From NCBI GenBank assembly GCA_965228975.1, contig OZ245851.1:806001-870000 (forward strand): 64,000 nt of DNA, written 5' to 3'. Position 1 is the first letter of the stretch. Each line of letters opens with the position of its first letter. The notes beneath the pieces are model-generated. The model was given only the letters and a program-made list of their open reading frames with translations, was not told where the DNA came from and searched no databases. The position numbers were made by a program, and so were the translations under genes. Positions 16,381 through 24,564 of this stretch are shown here, piece by piece. Origin of the DNA: JAJFJD01 sp965228975. GTDB taxonomy: Bacteria; Pseudomonadota; Alphaproteobacteria; UBA8366.

Positions 16381-16793
16381 GGGTTGCCGCCCGCCGGCTT
16401 GCTTCGTTGGCGCGATGTTCGCCGCGTCTCATGCAAGAACCCGATACCTCTTTTCAACGCGCCGCAAACGGCACCATGCTTCAATTGCATTTGAGTATGC
16501 GTAGCTTTTATTCAAATTTCCAGCGAAAAGACAACAGACGAAATAAATGAATAGTATTCTCTTGTAGGAATCCTTTTCGAAGATTTAGGAATATTTCGAA
16601 TAACGGTTTACATATTAGTTATTTATGGTTAACGTGGCGCCGAAATTTATTAAGAAATCGAGTTCCGGAGAGAGGATTAGCGACTCGATTGGCGTATGCC
16701 GCCGATACCTGGGAAGTGGGGCTGGCATATGGTGCGCGGGCGAATCGGCTGGAGAGGCGTTGCAACGGTTCGCTATCGACGGGGAAGAGTTAA
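16381..16793. other. Divergent flagellar intergenic region
   Basis: These 413 bases separate flhX (-) from flgB (+). They are markedly AT-rich in the middle (about 16500-16665) against a GC-rich background. I see one sigma-54-like element for flgB (16723-16738) and no plausible gene. Control sites for the minus-strand flhX-fliO-fliP unit must also lie here, but no clear -24/-12 element was found for that direction. Confidence 0.5.
16723..16738 (+). promoter_or_regulatory. Sigma-54-like promoter for flgB-flgC-fliE-fliQ-fliR-flhB
   Basis: TGGCATATGGTGCGCG has the GG (16724-16725) and GC (16736-16737) dinucleotides separated by 10 bases and a good -24 element. The -12 side lacks the usual TT. 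The expected start near 16749 is 45 bases before the flgB ATG. It is weaker than the flgF element. Confidence 0.5.
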
Positions 16794-17201
16794 ATGGATC
16801 TGAACCAGTTTTCGGTGTTTCGGATGATGACCGGCAAGATGAACTGGCTTGCCGAGCGTCAAACACTGTTGTCGCAGAATGTGGCGAACGCGGACACGCC
16901 GAACTATCGCCCGAAAGATCTGAAGGAACTTGATTTCAAGGACGCGGGTGCTGGCCGTTCGTTCAAGGTGGCCCTGGCGCAGACCCATGAATCGCATTTC
17001 GCGGGCGCGCCGGACAGCATGGCCGTCAAATCGAAGAAGCAGAACGACACCTACGAGACGAACCCGAATGGCAACGGGGTCGTGCTCGAAGAGCAACTGA
17101 TTAAGGTCGGGCAGACCCGTCATGACTTTTCGCTAATGACCCGGCTCTACAACAAACATAAGCAGATGTTCAGCATCGCGCTGGGCCGGCAGCAACAATA
17201 G
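16794..17201 (+). CDS. flgB: Flagellar proximal rod protein FlgB
   Basis: A 135-residue rod protein with the family motif LLSQNVANADTPNYRPKDL near the N-terminus and the C-terminal helical pair LMTRLYNKHKQMFSIALGR. FlgB forms the first part of the rod on the MS ring. It starts the plus-strand rod and export operon and lies 14 bases before flgC. Confidence 0.95.
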   Translation: MDLNQFSVFRMMTGKMNWLAERQTLLSQNVANADTPNYRPKDLKELDFKDAGAGRSFKVALAQTHESHFAGAPDSMAVKSKKQNDTYETNPNGNGVVLEEQLIKVGQTRHDFSLMTRLYNKHKQMFSIALGRQQQ

Positions 17202-17215
17202 GGGCGATTCGAACG

Positions 17216-17623
17216 ATGGCACTTGAAAAATCGATGATGATTGCCGCGTCCGGAATGCGGGCGCAAGGGACCCGGCTCCGGGTCATTGCCGAGAATCTCG
17301 CGAATGCCGGTTCGATGGCCGAGACGGCCGGGGGCGATCCGTATCGACGGAAGACGGTGACGTTTTCGAATCTACTCGACCGGGAGCTTGGCGCGCGCAC
17401 AGTCGAAGTCAGCCGCATTCGCGAAGATAAGTCCGATTTCGGGCTGCGTTACGATCCGACGCATCCCGCCGCCGACGATGCCGGGTATATCAAGACGCCG
17501 AACGTTAAAATCGCCATCGAAATGATGGACTTCCGCGAGGCGCAGCGCAGTTACGAGGCGAATTTGAACATGATCGAAGTCAGCCGAACGATGTTGCGGA
17601 ACACATTGGAGTTGTTGCGCTAG
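17216..17623 (+). CDS. flgC: Flagellar proximal rod protein FlgC
   Basis: A 135-residue rod protein with the N-terminal MMIAASGMRAQGTRLRVIAE and ENLANAG, a middle region with YIKTPNVKIAIEMMDFREAQ, and the conserved C-terminal helix RSYEANLNMIEVSRTMLRNT. It lies between flgB and fliE as in most flagellar operons. Confidence 0.96.
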   Translation: MALEKSMMIAASGMRAQGTRLRVIAENLANAGSMAETAGGDPYRRKTVTFSNLLDRELGARTVEVSRIREDKSDFGLRYDPTHPAADDAGYIKTPNVKIAIEMMDFREAQRSYEANLNMIEVSRTMLRNTLELLR

Positions 17624-17664
17624 GGGTGCCCGGTCAACGCGCGTAACGAGGAGAGGGGTGGGAT

Positions 17665-17973
17665 ATGGCGATTAATCCGAACGATGCGATCAAGGCATTC
17701 ACGCAGGCGGCGCGGTTGGGTGGCGCCGGCATGGACGCCCCGAAATCGCCGAAGGATTCATCCTTTGCGGAGTTGGTAGGCAAGGTCGCGGAAGACGCCA
17801 TGCAATCCGGTAAGACCGCCGAGGCGATGACGGCAAAGGCGGTGGTCGGTGAGGCGGATTTGATGGAAGTTGTGACCGCGGTCAACAACGCAGAAATGAC
17901 CTTGCAGACGGTTGTTACGGTGCGTGACCGTGTGATCAGCGCGTATCAGGAAATTCTTCGGATGCCGATTTAA
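17665..17973 (+). CDS. fliE: Flagellar hook-basal body adaptor FliE
   Basis: A 102-residue protein with the FliE core SFAELVGKVAEDAMQSGKTA and the conserved end LMEVVTAVNNAEMTLQTVVT followed by VRDRVISAYQEILRMPI. FliE joins the MS ring to the rod and is an early export substrate. A GAGGAGAGG ribosome site lies upstream. Confidence 0.95.
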   Translation: MAINPNDAIKAFTQAARLGGAGMDAPKSPKDSSFAELVGKVAEDAMQSGKTAEAMTAKAVVGEADLMEVVTAVNNAEMTLQTVVTVRDRVISAYQEILRMPI

Positions 17974-18033
17974 TCGCCGGCATTGTCGGGATAAGGGGCC
18001 GTCCGCGGTCATCGACGGGGAGATTATAGTCGC

Positions 18034-18300
18034 ATGAACGAGGCGCAGGTGTTGGATTTTGCGCGCGACGCGGTGCTGACGATGCTGGCGGTCGCGACGC
18101 CAATAATGTTGGTGGGGCTGATCGTCGGTTTGACCGTTTCATTGTTTCAGGCGCTAACATCGATTCAGGAAATCACACTTACCTTCGTGCCGAAAATTCT
18201 GATCGTATTTACGTCGTTGCTGGTTTTGCTGCCCTTCATGTTCAGCGTGATGCAGCGTTTCATGGAATCGGTGACCGATAGGATCGTCGGCATCAGCTGA
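18034..18300 (+). CDS. fliQ: Flagellar export gate protein FliQ
   Basis: An 88-residue protein of two membrane hairpins (MLAVATPIMLVGLIVGLTVS and ILIVFTSLLVLLPFMFSVMQ) joined by the conserved loop FQALTSIQEITLTFVPK. FliQ surrounds the FliP-FliR core of the export gate. It is followed by fliR after 6 bases. Confidence 0.96.
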   Translation: MNEAQVLDFARDAVLTMLAVATPIMLVGLIVGLTVSLFQALTSIQEITLTFVPKILIVFTSLLVLLPFMFSVMQRFMESVTDRIVGIS

Positions 18301-18306
18301 CGCATC

Positions 18307-19071
18307 ATGCTGCAGGACCTACTACCCGCCGAAATATTCGCCTACGCACTTGTGTTTGCGCGTCTGGGCGCAACGCTCATTACGATGCCGGGCTTCGGCG
18401 AGACCTATGTATCGCCGCGTATACGGTTGTTGATCGCGCTGACGATTACCGTTCTCCTGACGCCGATCGTTGAGGACAGATTGCCCGCGCTTCCGGCCGC
18501 GCCGTTCAGTTTGATTCTGTTGGTTTTGGGCGAAATTCTGATCGGTGTCTTTATCGGATCGGTCGCGCGCCTCCTGATGTCGGCATTGGCGACCGGCGGC
18601 GCGATGCTGGCCTTCCTTAGCGGACTTGCGAACGCGATGTTATTCAATCCGTTGCTGTCCGATCAAAGCGCGCTGCCGGCGGTATTCCTGTCGATTTTGG
18701 GATTGTTGTTGATCTTCGCGACCGATACGCACCACCTGATGCTGATGGCGTTGTTGGACAGCTACATGCTGTTTCAGCCCGGCATTGTTCCGGCCTTCGA
18801 CGACTTCACCAAGACCCTGGCACATTTGCTGGCGGAGAGTTTCCGGGTCGGCCTGCAGGTCGCGATGCCGTTCGTGATGTTCGGCATCACATTCTACACC
18901 GGCATGGGTTTGTTGGCGCGTTTGATGCCCCAGATGCCGGTATTCCTGGTCGCCTTGCCGGCACAGATCACGCTGGGCCTGTTCCTGATGCTGACAACCT
19001 TTCCGGCAGCTCTTTTGTGGTTTCTTAACTACTATCAAACAACATTTACTCGGCTATTTCTGCCGGGTTGA
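18307..19071 (+). CDS. fliR: Flagellar export gate protein FliR
   Basis: A 254-residue membrane protein with FliR signatures ALVFARLGATLITMPGFGET, RIRLLIALTITVLLTPIVED, LLSDQSALPAVFLSILGLLL and the ending MLTTFPAALLWFLNYYQ. FliR closes the FliP5-FliQ4 assembly. The order fliQ-fliR-flhB is the usual one. Confidence 0.96.
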   Translation: MLQDLLPAEIFAYALVFARLGATLITMPGFGETYVSPRIRLLIALTITVLLTPIVEDRLPALPAAPFSLILLVLGEILIGVFIGSVARLLMSALATGGAMLAFLSGLANAMLFNPLLSDQSALPAVFLSILGLLLIFATDTHHLMLMALLDSYMLFQPGIVPAFDDFTKTLAHLLAESFRVGLQVAMPFVMFGITFYTGMGLLARLMPQMPVFLVALPAQITLGLFLMLTTFPAALLWFLNYYQTTFTRLFLPG

Positions 19072-19107
19072 CAGTGAGGTCGCGCATCCGCTGCGCGGGG
19101 TAACACC

Positions 19108-20202
19108 ATGTCGGAAGATACGGACGACGCCCAAAAAACCGAAGACCCGACGCAAAAAAAGCTCGATGACGGACGTCGGCGTGGTCAGGTGGCAGTCAGT
19201 CGTGAACTCAACACATGGCTCATGCTGACGATCGGTGCGATTGTGCTTGGGATGATGGCGCCGACATTCATGAATGATATTCGCCTGGCCTTGGTTCCGT
19301 ATCTGTCGACGCCGGATTTAATTCTGATCGACCCGGCGAATGCCGGCCAACAGCTCTTCGATACGTTCAAGGCGGTGTTCGGCGCCATATTCTTTCCGCT
19401 GCTCTTTTTCTTCCTGATTGCGATGTTGGGGCCGATCCTGCAAAACGGTTTCGTTTATTCGCCGAAAGCGCTCGAGCCGAAATTCGAAAAGTTCGATCCC
19501 ATCCGCGGTGCGAAACGCCTTGTGTCCATCAAGCAGACGATGGAATTCGTAAAGGGGGTGATCAAGCTCGCGATCGTCGGGACCGTCGGCATTTTGGCGG
19601 TCATGCCGGCGCTCGACGCCATCGACATCGTGCCGACACTCGCGATCCCCGATTTCCTGTCCGTGTTGCACGAGTTGGTGATGAAGATGCTGGTGGCCAT
19701 TCTGGCGGTCCTGCTCGTCATTGCCGTCGCTGACGTCGTCTTCCAGCGACAACAGCATCACAAGCAGATGCGGATGACCAAACAGGAGGTGAAGGACGAA
19801 TTCAAGCAGTCGGAAGGAGATCCGACCGCCCGCCAGCGGCTGCGTCAGATCCGGCAGGATCGCGCCCGTGCCCGAATGATGCAGGCGGTGCCGGACGCCG
19901 ATGTGGTGGTGACCAACCCGACCCATTACGCCGTGGCCTTGAAATACAAGCCCGATGAGATGACGGCGCCGATGCTTGTCGCCAAGGGCGCCGACCTGAT
20001 CGCCCTGAAAATTCGCGAAGTTGCCGAGGAAAATGACATCGCGATCGTTGAAAATCCGCCATTGGCGCGGGCACTCTTTTCGAGCGTAGACCTTGATGAA
20101 GAGGTGCCGCAGGAGCACTATCAGGCGGTGGCCGAGATAATCAGCTATGTCTGGAATCTCGAGGGCCGGACTATGCCGAAGGAGACCCCAAGTGCCGGAT
20201 GA
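19108..20202 (+). CDS. flhB: Flagellar export switch protein FlhB
   Basis: A 364-residue protein. The cytoplasmic start DDAQKTEDPTQKKLDDGRRR precedes four membrane segments, then the autocleavage motif NPTH with Asn270-Pro271, and the conserved HYAVALKYKPDEMTAPMLVA. FlhB controls the switch from rod/hook to filament export. A free paralog of its C-terminal domain is encoded at 16066-16380. The last 11 bases overlap the likely cckA start. Confidence 0.97.
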   Translation: MSEDTDDAQKTEDPTQKKLDDGRRRGQVAVSRELNTWLMLTIGAIVLGMMAPTFMNDIRLALVPYLSTPDLILIDPANAGQQLFDTFKAVFGAIFFPLLFFFLIAMLGPILQNGFVYSPKALEPKFEKFDPIRGAKRLVSIKQTMEFVKGVIKLAIVGTVGILAVMPALDAIDIVPTLAIPDFLSVLHELVMKMLVAILAVLLVIAVADVVFQRQQHHKQMRMTKQEVKDEFKQSEGDPTARQRLRQIRQDRARARMMQAVPDADVVVTNPTHYAVALKYKPDEMTAPMLVAKGADLIALKIREVAEENDIAIVENPPLARALFSSVDLDEEVPQEHYQAVAEIISYVWNLEGRTMPKETPSAG

Positions 20203-22414
20203 CCAGCGCGAAATCGTCGACGCCACGTCGAAGCACGCTCTCGACCCGGTGGCGGCGAAACCGGGCGAAAGGGTGCGCGCAAACGGCGAGCGCATAACGA
20301 TGCCCCCGGCCGTGGGCGGCGGCGGTGGCCGGCTGTTTCTGCTGGTTCTCTTCGTCGGCGTGGCGATGGGAGTCCTCTACTATTTCGAGCAGTCGGGCGG
20401 GTTCTCGGCCGAGGCCCGGGTACCCGTCTATGCGACGGTTGCCGCGCTCGGATTTGTCGCGCTGGTCCTGGTGTGGGGCGCCCTACGGGGACGCGGCAGG
20501 GCATCGCGGGATATGCTCAATCGGATCGGTGTCGTCTCGGGGGCCGGCGTGGCGCTTGAGGAGGGCGACGGACGGCTGACCTATGTCAATGGACCGTTCC
20601 TCGATTTCCTGAGCATTTGCGGCGCGGAGACGAAGGAAGAGTCCGGTCTTTGGACGATGTACGTCTTCCGCACACAGAACGATGCCGCGCGCGCGTTCAA
20701 ACGACTGCGCGATCACGCGCTCGACGGAACGGCCGAACAGGCGGAGATAACCTTGCCCCGCGTCGGCCGCGAGCCGTTGAAGCTGACCTTGGGCGCGGCC
20801 CCCGGGGCGCCGGGCGAGGTCATCTGGAGCAGCCACAGCGTGAGTGCGGTGCGCGACCAGGATGCGTTGACCGCCGAACTCGCCGGGCTGCGCAACCAGC
20901 TTGAGACGGTTCCCGTCGGCATGGCCGTGCTGGATGCCGATGGCCGTGTGGTGGAATGCAATCCCGCGTGTCGTGACCTGTTGGGGTGCGACGACCCGGT
21001 CGGCCAGCCGATCGTGGAATTCGTGCGCGCGATGGACCGGCCCGGTTTGTCGCAGCGCCTGTCCGGGCGTTTGGACGATGCGCAGATGGCGGTGCCGATC
21101 GATGTCGAGATCGAGGGCATGGGCAACCGTGTCGCGTCGATGTATTTCTCGCGCCGCCCCGCCGAGACGGAGACCGCCGAGGAAGGCCCCGGCGGTCTGG
21201 CCCTCCACATGATCGACACGACCGAGAAGAAGAAGCTGGAGGTTCAATTCTCGCAGTCGCTCAAGATGCAGGCGGTCGGTCAGCTTGCCGGCGGCATCGC
21301 GCACGACTTCAACAATCTACTGACAGCGATGATCGGTTTCTGCGACCTGCTGCTGCAACGCTATCAGCCGGGCGAGCAGAGCTTCGCCGACGTCATGCAG
21401 ATCAAGCAGAACGCGAACCGGGGCGCGCGCCTGGTGCGCCAGTTGTTGGCCTTCTCGCGCCAGCAGACCTTGCAGCCGCGTGTGTTGGACGTGACCGATG
21501 TGTTGTCGGAACTGTCCAGCCTATTGCACCGGCTGCTCGGTGAATCGATCGATCTGAAATTCGTGCACGGGCGCGAGTTGGGCAAGGTCAAGGTCGACCA
21601 GGGTCAGCTCGAGCAGGTCATCATCAATCTCGCTGTCAATTCCCGCGACGCGATGCCGCGCGGCGGCCATCTGACGATCAGCACTCGAAACTGCAGCCTG
21701 CTGTCGGAAATCGACCGGGCGCATGCCGAGATCATGCCGGCGGGCGATTATGTGATGATCACGGTCACTGACGACGGCATTGGCATGCCGAAGCAGGTAT
21801 TGGACCGCATTTTCGATCCTTTCTTCACGACCAAGGAGGTCGGCTCGGGAACCGGCCTCGGGCTGGCCACCGTCTACGGCATCATCAAGCAGACCGAGGG
21901 ATTCATCTTTGCCGACAGTGAGGGCGAAGCGAAGGGCTCGACCTTCACCATCTATTTGCAGCGATATGACGGACCCGAGGAAAAGGCCAGCGCCAAGGCC
22001 CCGGCCGAACGCCCGCCCGCCGCGAAGGACCTGACGGGCGGCGGCACGATCCTGCTGGTGGAGGACGAAGACCCGGTTCGCCTGTTCGGCGCGCGGGCTC
22101 TCCGCAGCAAGGGATACCGGGTGATCGAAGCGGTCAACGGTGAGAACGCCATCGAATTGATGGGGGGCGAGGATATCGACCTGCTGATCACCGACATGGT
22201 GATGCCCAAGGTCGATGGCGCCACGGTGGTCGCCGCGGCACGCCGCAAATTCCCCGATCTGCCGGTGATTTGCATTTCCGGCTATGCGGAGGAATCGGTG
22301 ATCCGCGAGGTGGAGAGCATGGACAACGTCAACTTCCTCGCCAAACCCTTCAGCTTGCGGCAGCTTGCCGGCAAGGTGAAGGACGTGCTGGTAGAGCCGC
22401 CGCCGTCCGGATAG
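20192..22414 (+). CDS. cckA: Hybrid histidine kinase CckA
   Basis: A 740-residue hybrid kinase. Two membrane helices (LFLLVLFVGVAMGVLYYF and YATVAALGFVALVLVWGAL) are followed by PAS-like modules, an H box with His about residue 371 (GGIAHDFNNLLTAMIGF), N/G boxes (VTDDGIGMPKQVLDRIFDPF, GSGTGLGLATVYGI) and a receiver domain with Asp about 668 (LLITDMVMP). CckA phosphorylates CtrA through ChpT and controls the cell cycle and motility. I chose the GTG at 20192, with GGAGAC just upstream; it overlaps flhB by 11 bases. Longer starts would run deep into flhB. Confidence 0.88.
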   Translation: MPDDQREIVDATSKHALDPVAAKPGERVRANGERITMPPAVGGGGGRLFLLVLFVGVAMGVLYYFEQSGGFSAEARVPVYATVAALGFVALVLVWGALRGRGRASRDMLNRIGVVSGAGVALEEGDGRLTYVNGPFLDFLSICGAETKEESGLWTMYVFRTQNDAARAFKRLRDHALDGTAEQAEITLPRVGREPLKLTLGAAPGAPGEVIWSSHSVSAVRDQDALTAELAGLRNQLETVPVGMAVLDADGRVVECNPACRDLLGCDDPVGQPIVEFVRAMDRPGLSQRLSGRLDDAQMAVPIDVEIEGMGNRVASMYFSRRPAETETAEEGPGGLALHMIDTTEKKKLEVQFSQSLKMQAVGQLAGGIAHDFNNLLTAMIGFCDLLLQRYQPGEQSFADVMQIKQNANRGARLVRQLLAFSRQQTLQPRVLDVTDVLSELSSLLHRLLGESIDLKFVHGRELGKVKVDQGQLEQVIINLAVNSRDAMPRGGHLTISTRNCSLLSEIDRAHAEIMPAGDYVMITVTDDGIGMPKQVLDRIFDPFFTTKEVGSGTGLGLATVYGIIKQTEGFIFADSEGEAKGSTFTIYLQRYDGPEEKASAKAPAERPPAAKDLTGGGTILLVEDEDPVRLFGARALRSKGYRVIEAVNGENAIELMGGEDIDLLITDMVMPKVDGATVVAAARRKFPDLPVICISGYAEESVIREVESMDNVNFLAKPFSLRQLAGKVKDVLVEPPPSG

Positions 22415-22446
22415 CGCCGGTTTTCTAATCGTCGGCCCGTTCGAAT

Positions 22447-22470
22447 CTGCTGACACGACGCTGTCAGCAG
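22447..22470. repeat. Perfect 9-base hairpin after cckA
   Basis: CTGCTGACA (22447-22455) and TGTCAGCAG (22462-22470) form a perfect stem around a 6-base loop, 33 bases after the cckA stop and 58 bases before the next gene. No T-run follows. It may be a transcription pause, an mRNA 3-prime stabiliser or a dimeric regulator site for the GNAT gene. Confidence 0.5.
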
Positions 22471-22527
22471 GGTGTTGGTAACGTACCGGACCGTTCAATA
22501 GAGGCGCGAAAGAGGCGTGGGCCGGCA

Positions 22528-23010
22528 ATGACCGCAAGCCGCCAACTCGATCCGGTGCTGCGTGATGCGACGGGAGACCTCGTCCTGCGGCGCGCGATTG
22601 CCGGAGACAGTGACTTCGCATTCAAGATGCGGAAAGCCGCATTCCGTGTCTATGTCGACAAAAGCGGCGGTTGGGACGACCGCAAGGAACGCCGGCGCCA
22701 CGAGCGCAACTTTGCGATTTACGATTACCGGGTCATCCGAATTCGTTCCGTGGACTGCGGGATCGTGACGCTCGATCGGATGGACGAATGCCTCAAGCTC
22801 AATCAGATTTTCATCGCGCCGACGCACCAAGGGCAAGGTATCGGCGAGCGTTGCATGTTCATACTTTTCGAAGAAGCCCGCCGCTTCGGCGTGCCGATCC
22901 AACTGCGCGTTATGAAGGTCAACCCGCGCGCCAGGGCGTTATACACCCGGCTGGGATTCTCGGTCGTCGACGAAACCGAAACCCACATCATCATGCGCTG
23001 GTACCCATGA
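22528..23010 (+). CDS. GNAT-family N-acetyltransferase
   Basis: A 160-residue GNAT protein. It has an N-terminal LVLRRAIAGDSDFAFKMRKA, a central strand KLNQIFIAPTHQGQGIGERC containing the acetyl-CoA loop (Q/R-x-x-G-x-G/A form, HQGQGIGE) and the C-terminal VNPRARALYTRLGFSVVDET. The substrate cannot be read from the sequence. It stands alone after cckA. Confidence 0.88.
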   Translation: MTASRQLDPVLRDATGDLVLRRAIAGDSDFAFKMRKAAFRVYVDKSGGWDDRKERRRHERNFAIYDYRVIRIRSVDCGIVTLDRMDECLKLNQIFIAPTHQGQGIGERCMFILFEEARRFGVPIQLRVMKVNPRARALYTRLGFSVVDETETHIIMRWYP

Positions 23011-23083
23011 CCCGGCGACGCGGTCGTTTGGGTAGAGCCACCGACGCTTGGCGCGTTTCGGCGGGTTCCCGAACGGGCGGTCT

Positions 23084-23896
23084 CTACCCGCTGAAATAGA
23101 CTTTTTGCCGAGCGCCGCAGACGCGTTCGTGAAAGGCGAGCGCGGCGGGGTCGAGATCCGCCGACGGCATCGGCTCGAGTTCGAACCGGCCGGTCCGGTC
23201 CTCGCCTCTGATCAGCGTCGCGCTGTCATAGTCCGCCTTGGTTTGATACACGTCGCCGGCCACATAGCGGAAAACGAGGCCGGTACGGTCCTCCGCTGAC
23301 CTGTTGGGGGGCGATGAATGGGCCATATTGACATGAAACAGCGCAAACTCACCCGCGGACAGGAGCACATCCGTGACGGCACCGGCTTCTATGTCGTCGG
23401 TGATTGTCTGGCCGCGAAACAGCATGTTGTCGCTGTCCGTGATGTCGGTGTGGGTCATTTCTGTCCGGTGGGATCCCGGCAGGAATTGCATGCAGCCGTT
23501 CGCCCGTGTCGCGGGTGTCAATGCGATCCATGCGGTGACGACATCGGGGCTGCTGAGGCCCCAATAGTTGGCATCCTGATGCCAGGACACGAACCGTTTT
23601 GATCCTGCTTCCTTATTGAATATCGAGGAACTCCAGCACAGGATATCCGGTCCTATGATGTCTTCGACCGCATCGACAATCGCCGGGTCGCGGGCCAAAT
23701 CCGCAACCCACCGCAGGATGAGATGGGGACGCTTGGCCATTGGGCTGTTGCCGCGCGCGTCGTCGCCAAATCGACGGATGTGATCGTCGAGGCGTGCCTT
23801 GCAGGCCGTCGCTTTCTCCGCCCGCATGACACGGTTGGGAAAGAGGAAACCGTCCCGGTTGTACCGGTCGAGGTCGGCCGCGTTGAGTGTCTTCAT
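23084..23896 (-). CDS. Phytanoyl-CoA dioxygenase (PhyH) family protein
   Basis: A 270-residue Fe(II)/2-oxoglutarate oxygenase-like protein. The metal motif HxD is in WHQDANYWG, the distal His in NMAHSSPPNRS, and the 2-oxoglutarate Arg probably in RTGLVFRYV. The segment GCMQFLPGSH is typical of PhyH proteins. The substrate is unknown. It is the last of three minus-strand genes after the MlrC-like and DoxX-like genes. Confidence 0.88.
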   Translation of the reverse strand: MKTLNAADLDRYNRDGFLFPNRVMRAEKATACKARLDDHIRRFGDDARGNSPMAKRPHLILRWVADLARDPAIVDAVEDIIGPDILCWSSSIFNKEAGSKRFVSWHQDANYWGLSSPDVVTAWIALTPATRANGCMQFLPGSHRTEMTHTDITDSDNMLFRGQTITDDIEAGAVTDVLLSAGEFALFHVNMAHSSPPNRSAEDRTGLVFRYVAGDVYQTKADYDSATLIRGEDRTGRFELEPMPSADLDPAALAFHERVCGARQKVYFSG

Positions 23897-23951
23897 TGCA
23901 CTCTCCTGCGCCGCTTATCCCCGGTCGCTCGGATTTGACCCTGCGCCCATT

Positions 23952-24440
23952 CTATCGGAACCGATATAGCGACGGATCGAGCAACAGGAATTGGAGCAGC
24001 CGCGGGATTTCGCGCCGCCGCACGAAGATGATGCCGCAGGCCAGCACGGTGCAAACCACCGCTTCGATGAACAGATCGCCGCGCGCGCCCTCGATGCCGA
24101 TCGGGCCGATGAGATGCAGCAGAATGGCGCTTGTCAGCGTCCCCGCGGCCAGCAGCGCACCGAGAATTTGCAGCCCCGGAATAAACAAGAGGATAGAGGC
24201 GACCAACTCGACGCCGCCGGTGAAGAAACGGAAATAGGGGTTCACCCACGCAATGCCGCTCCAAGCCTCCAGGTCGCGGAAGATCGAATTCGCGTCGGGA
24301 TTGGGGATGAACTTGAAATACAGATACTTCACGAAGGTGTAGGCGATAAAGATCGCCGCCAGATAACACGCGGCAACCAGCAGTTTGTTGGGCTGTCGTC
24401 CACCGGCAAACCCGCTGTTACCTGTATCGAAATCAGTCAT
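23952..24440 (-). CDS. DoxX-like four-helix membrane protein
   Basis: A 162-residue membrane protein starting at the ATG at 24440. It has about four hydrophobic segments (LLVAACYLAAIFIAYTFVKY, FRFFTGGVELVASILLFIPG, LGALLAAGTLTSAILLHLIG, LFIEAVVCTVLACGIIFV). The GGVELVASILLFIPG motif is typical of DoxX-like proteins. The role is unknown. It lies 55 bases upstream of the PhyH gene on the same strand. Confidence 0.75.
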   Translation of the reverse strand: MTDFDTGNSGFAGGRQPNKLLVAACYLAAIFIAYTFVKYLYFKFIPNPDANSIFRDLEAWSGIAWVNPYFRFFTGGVELVASILLFIPGLQILGALLAAGTLTSAILLHLIGPIGIEGARGDLFIEAVVCTVLACGIIFVRRREIPRLLQFLLLDPSLYRFR

Positions 24441-24564
24441 GGGAGCCTTTCCAAATTGCGCGGACCGGCCACGCATTGCCGATCGGTACGGACGGTAGCA
24501 CCGTTTCCGATCGATGCGAAGCACTGCGATCCAAGCATTTCAGGCCTCGAAGATCCGGCGCACT

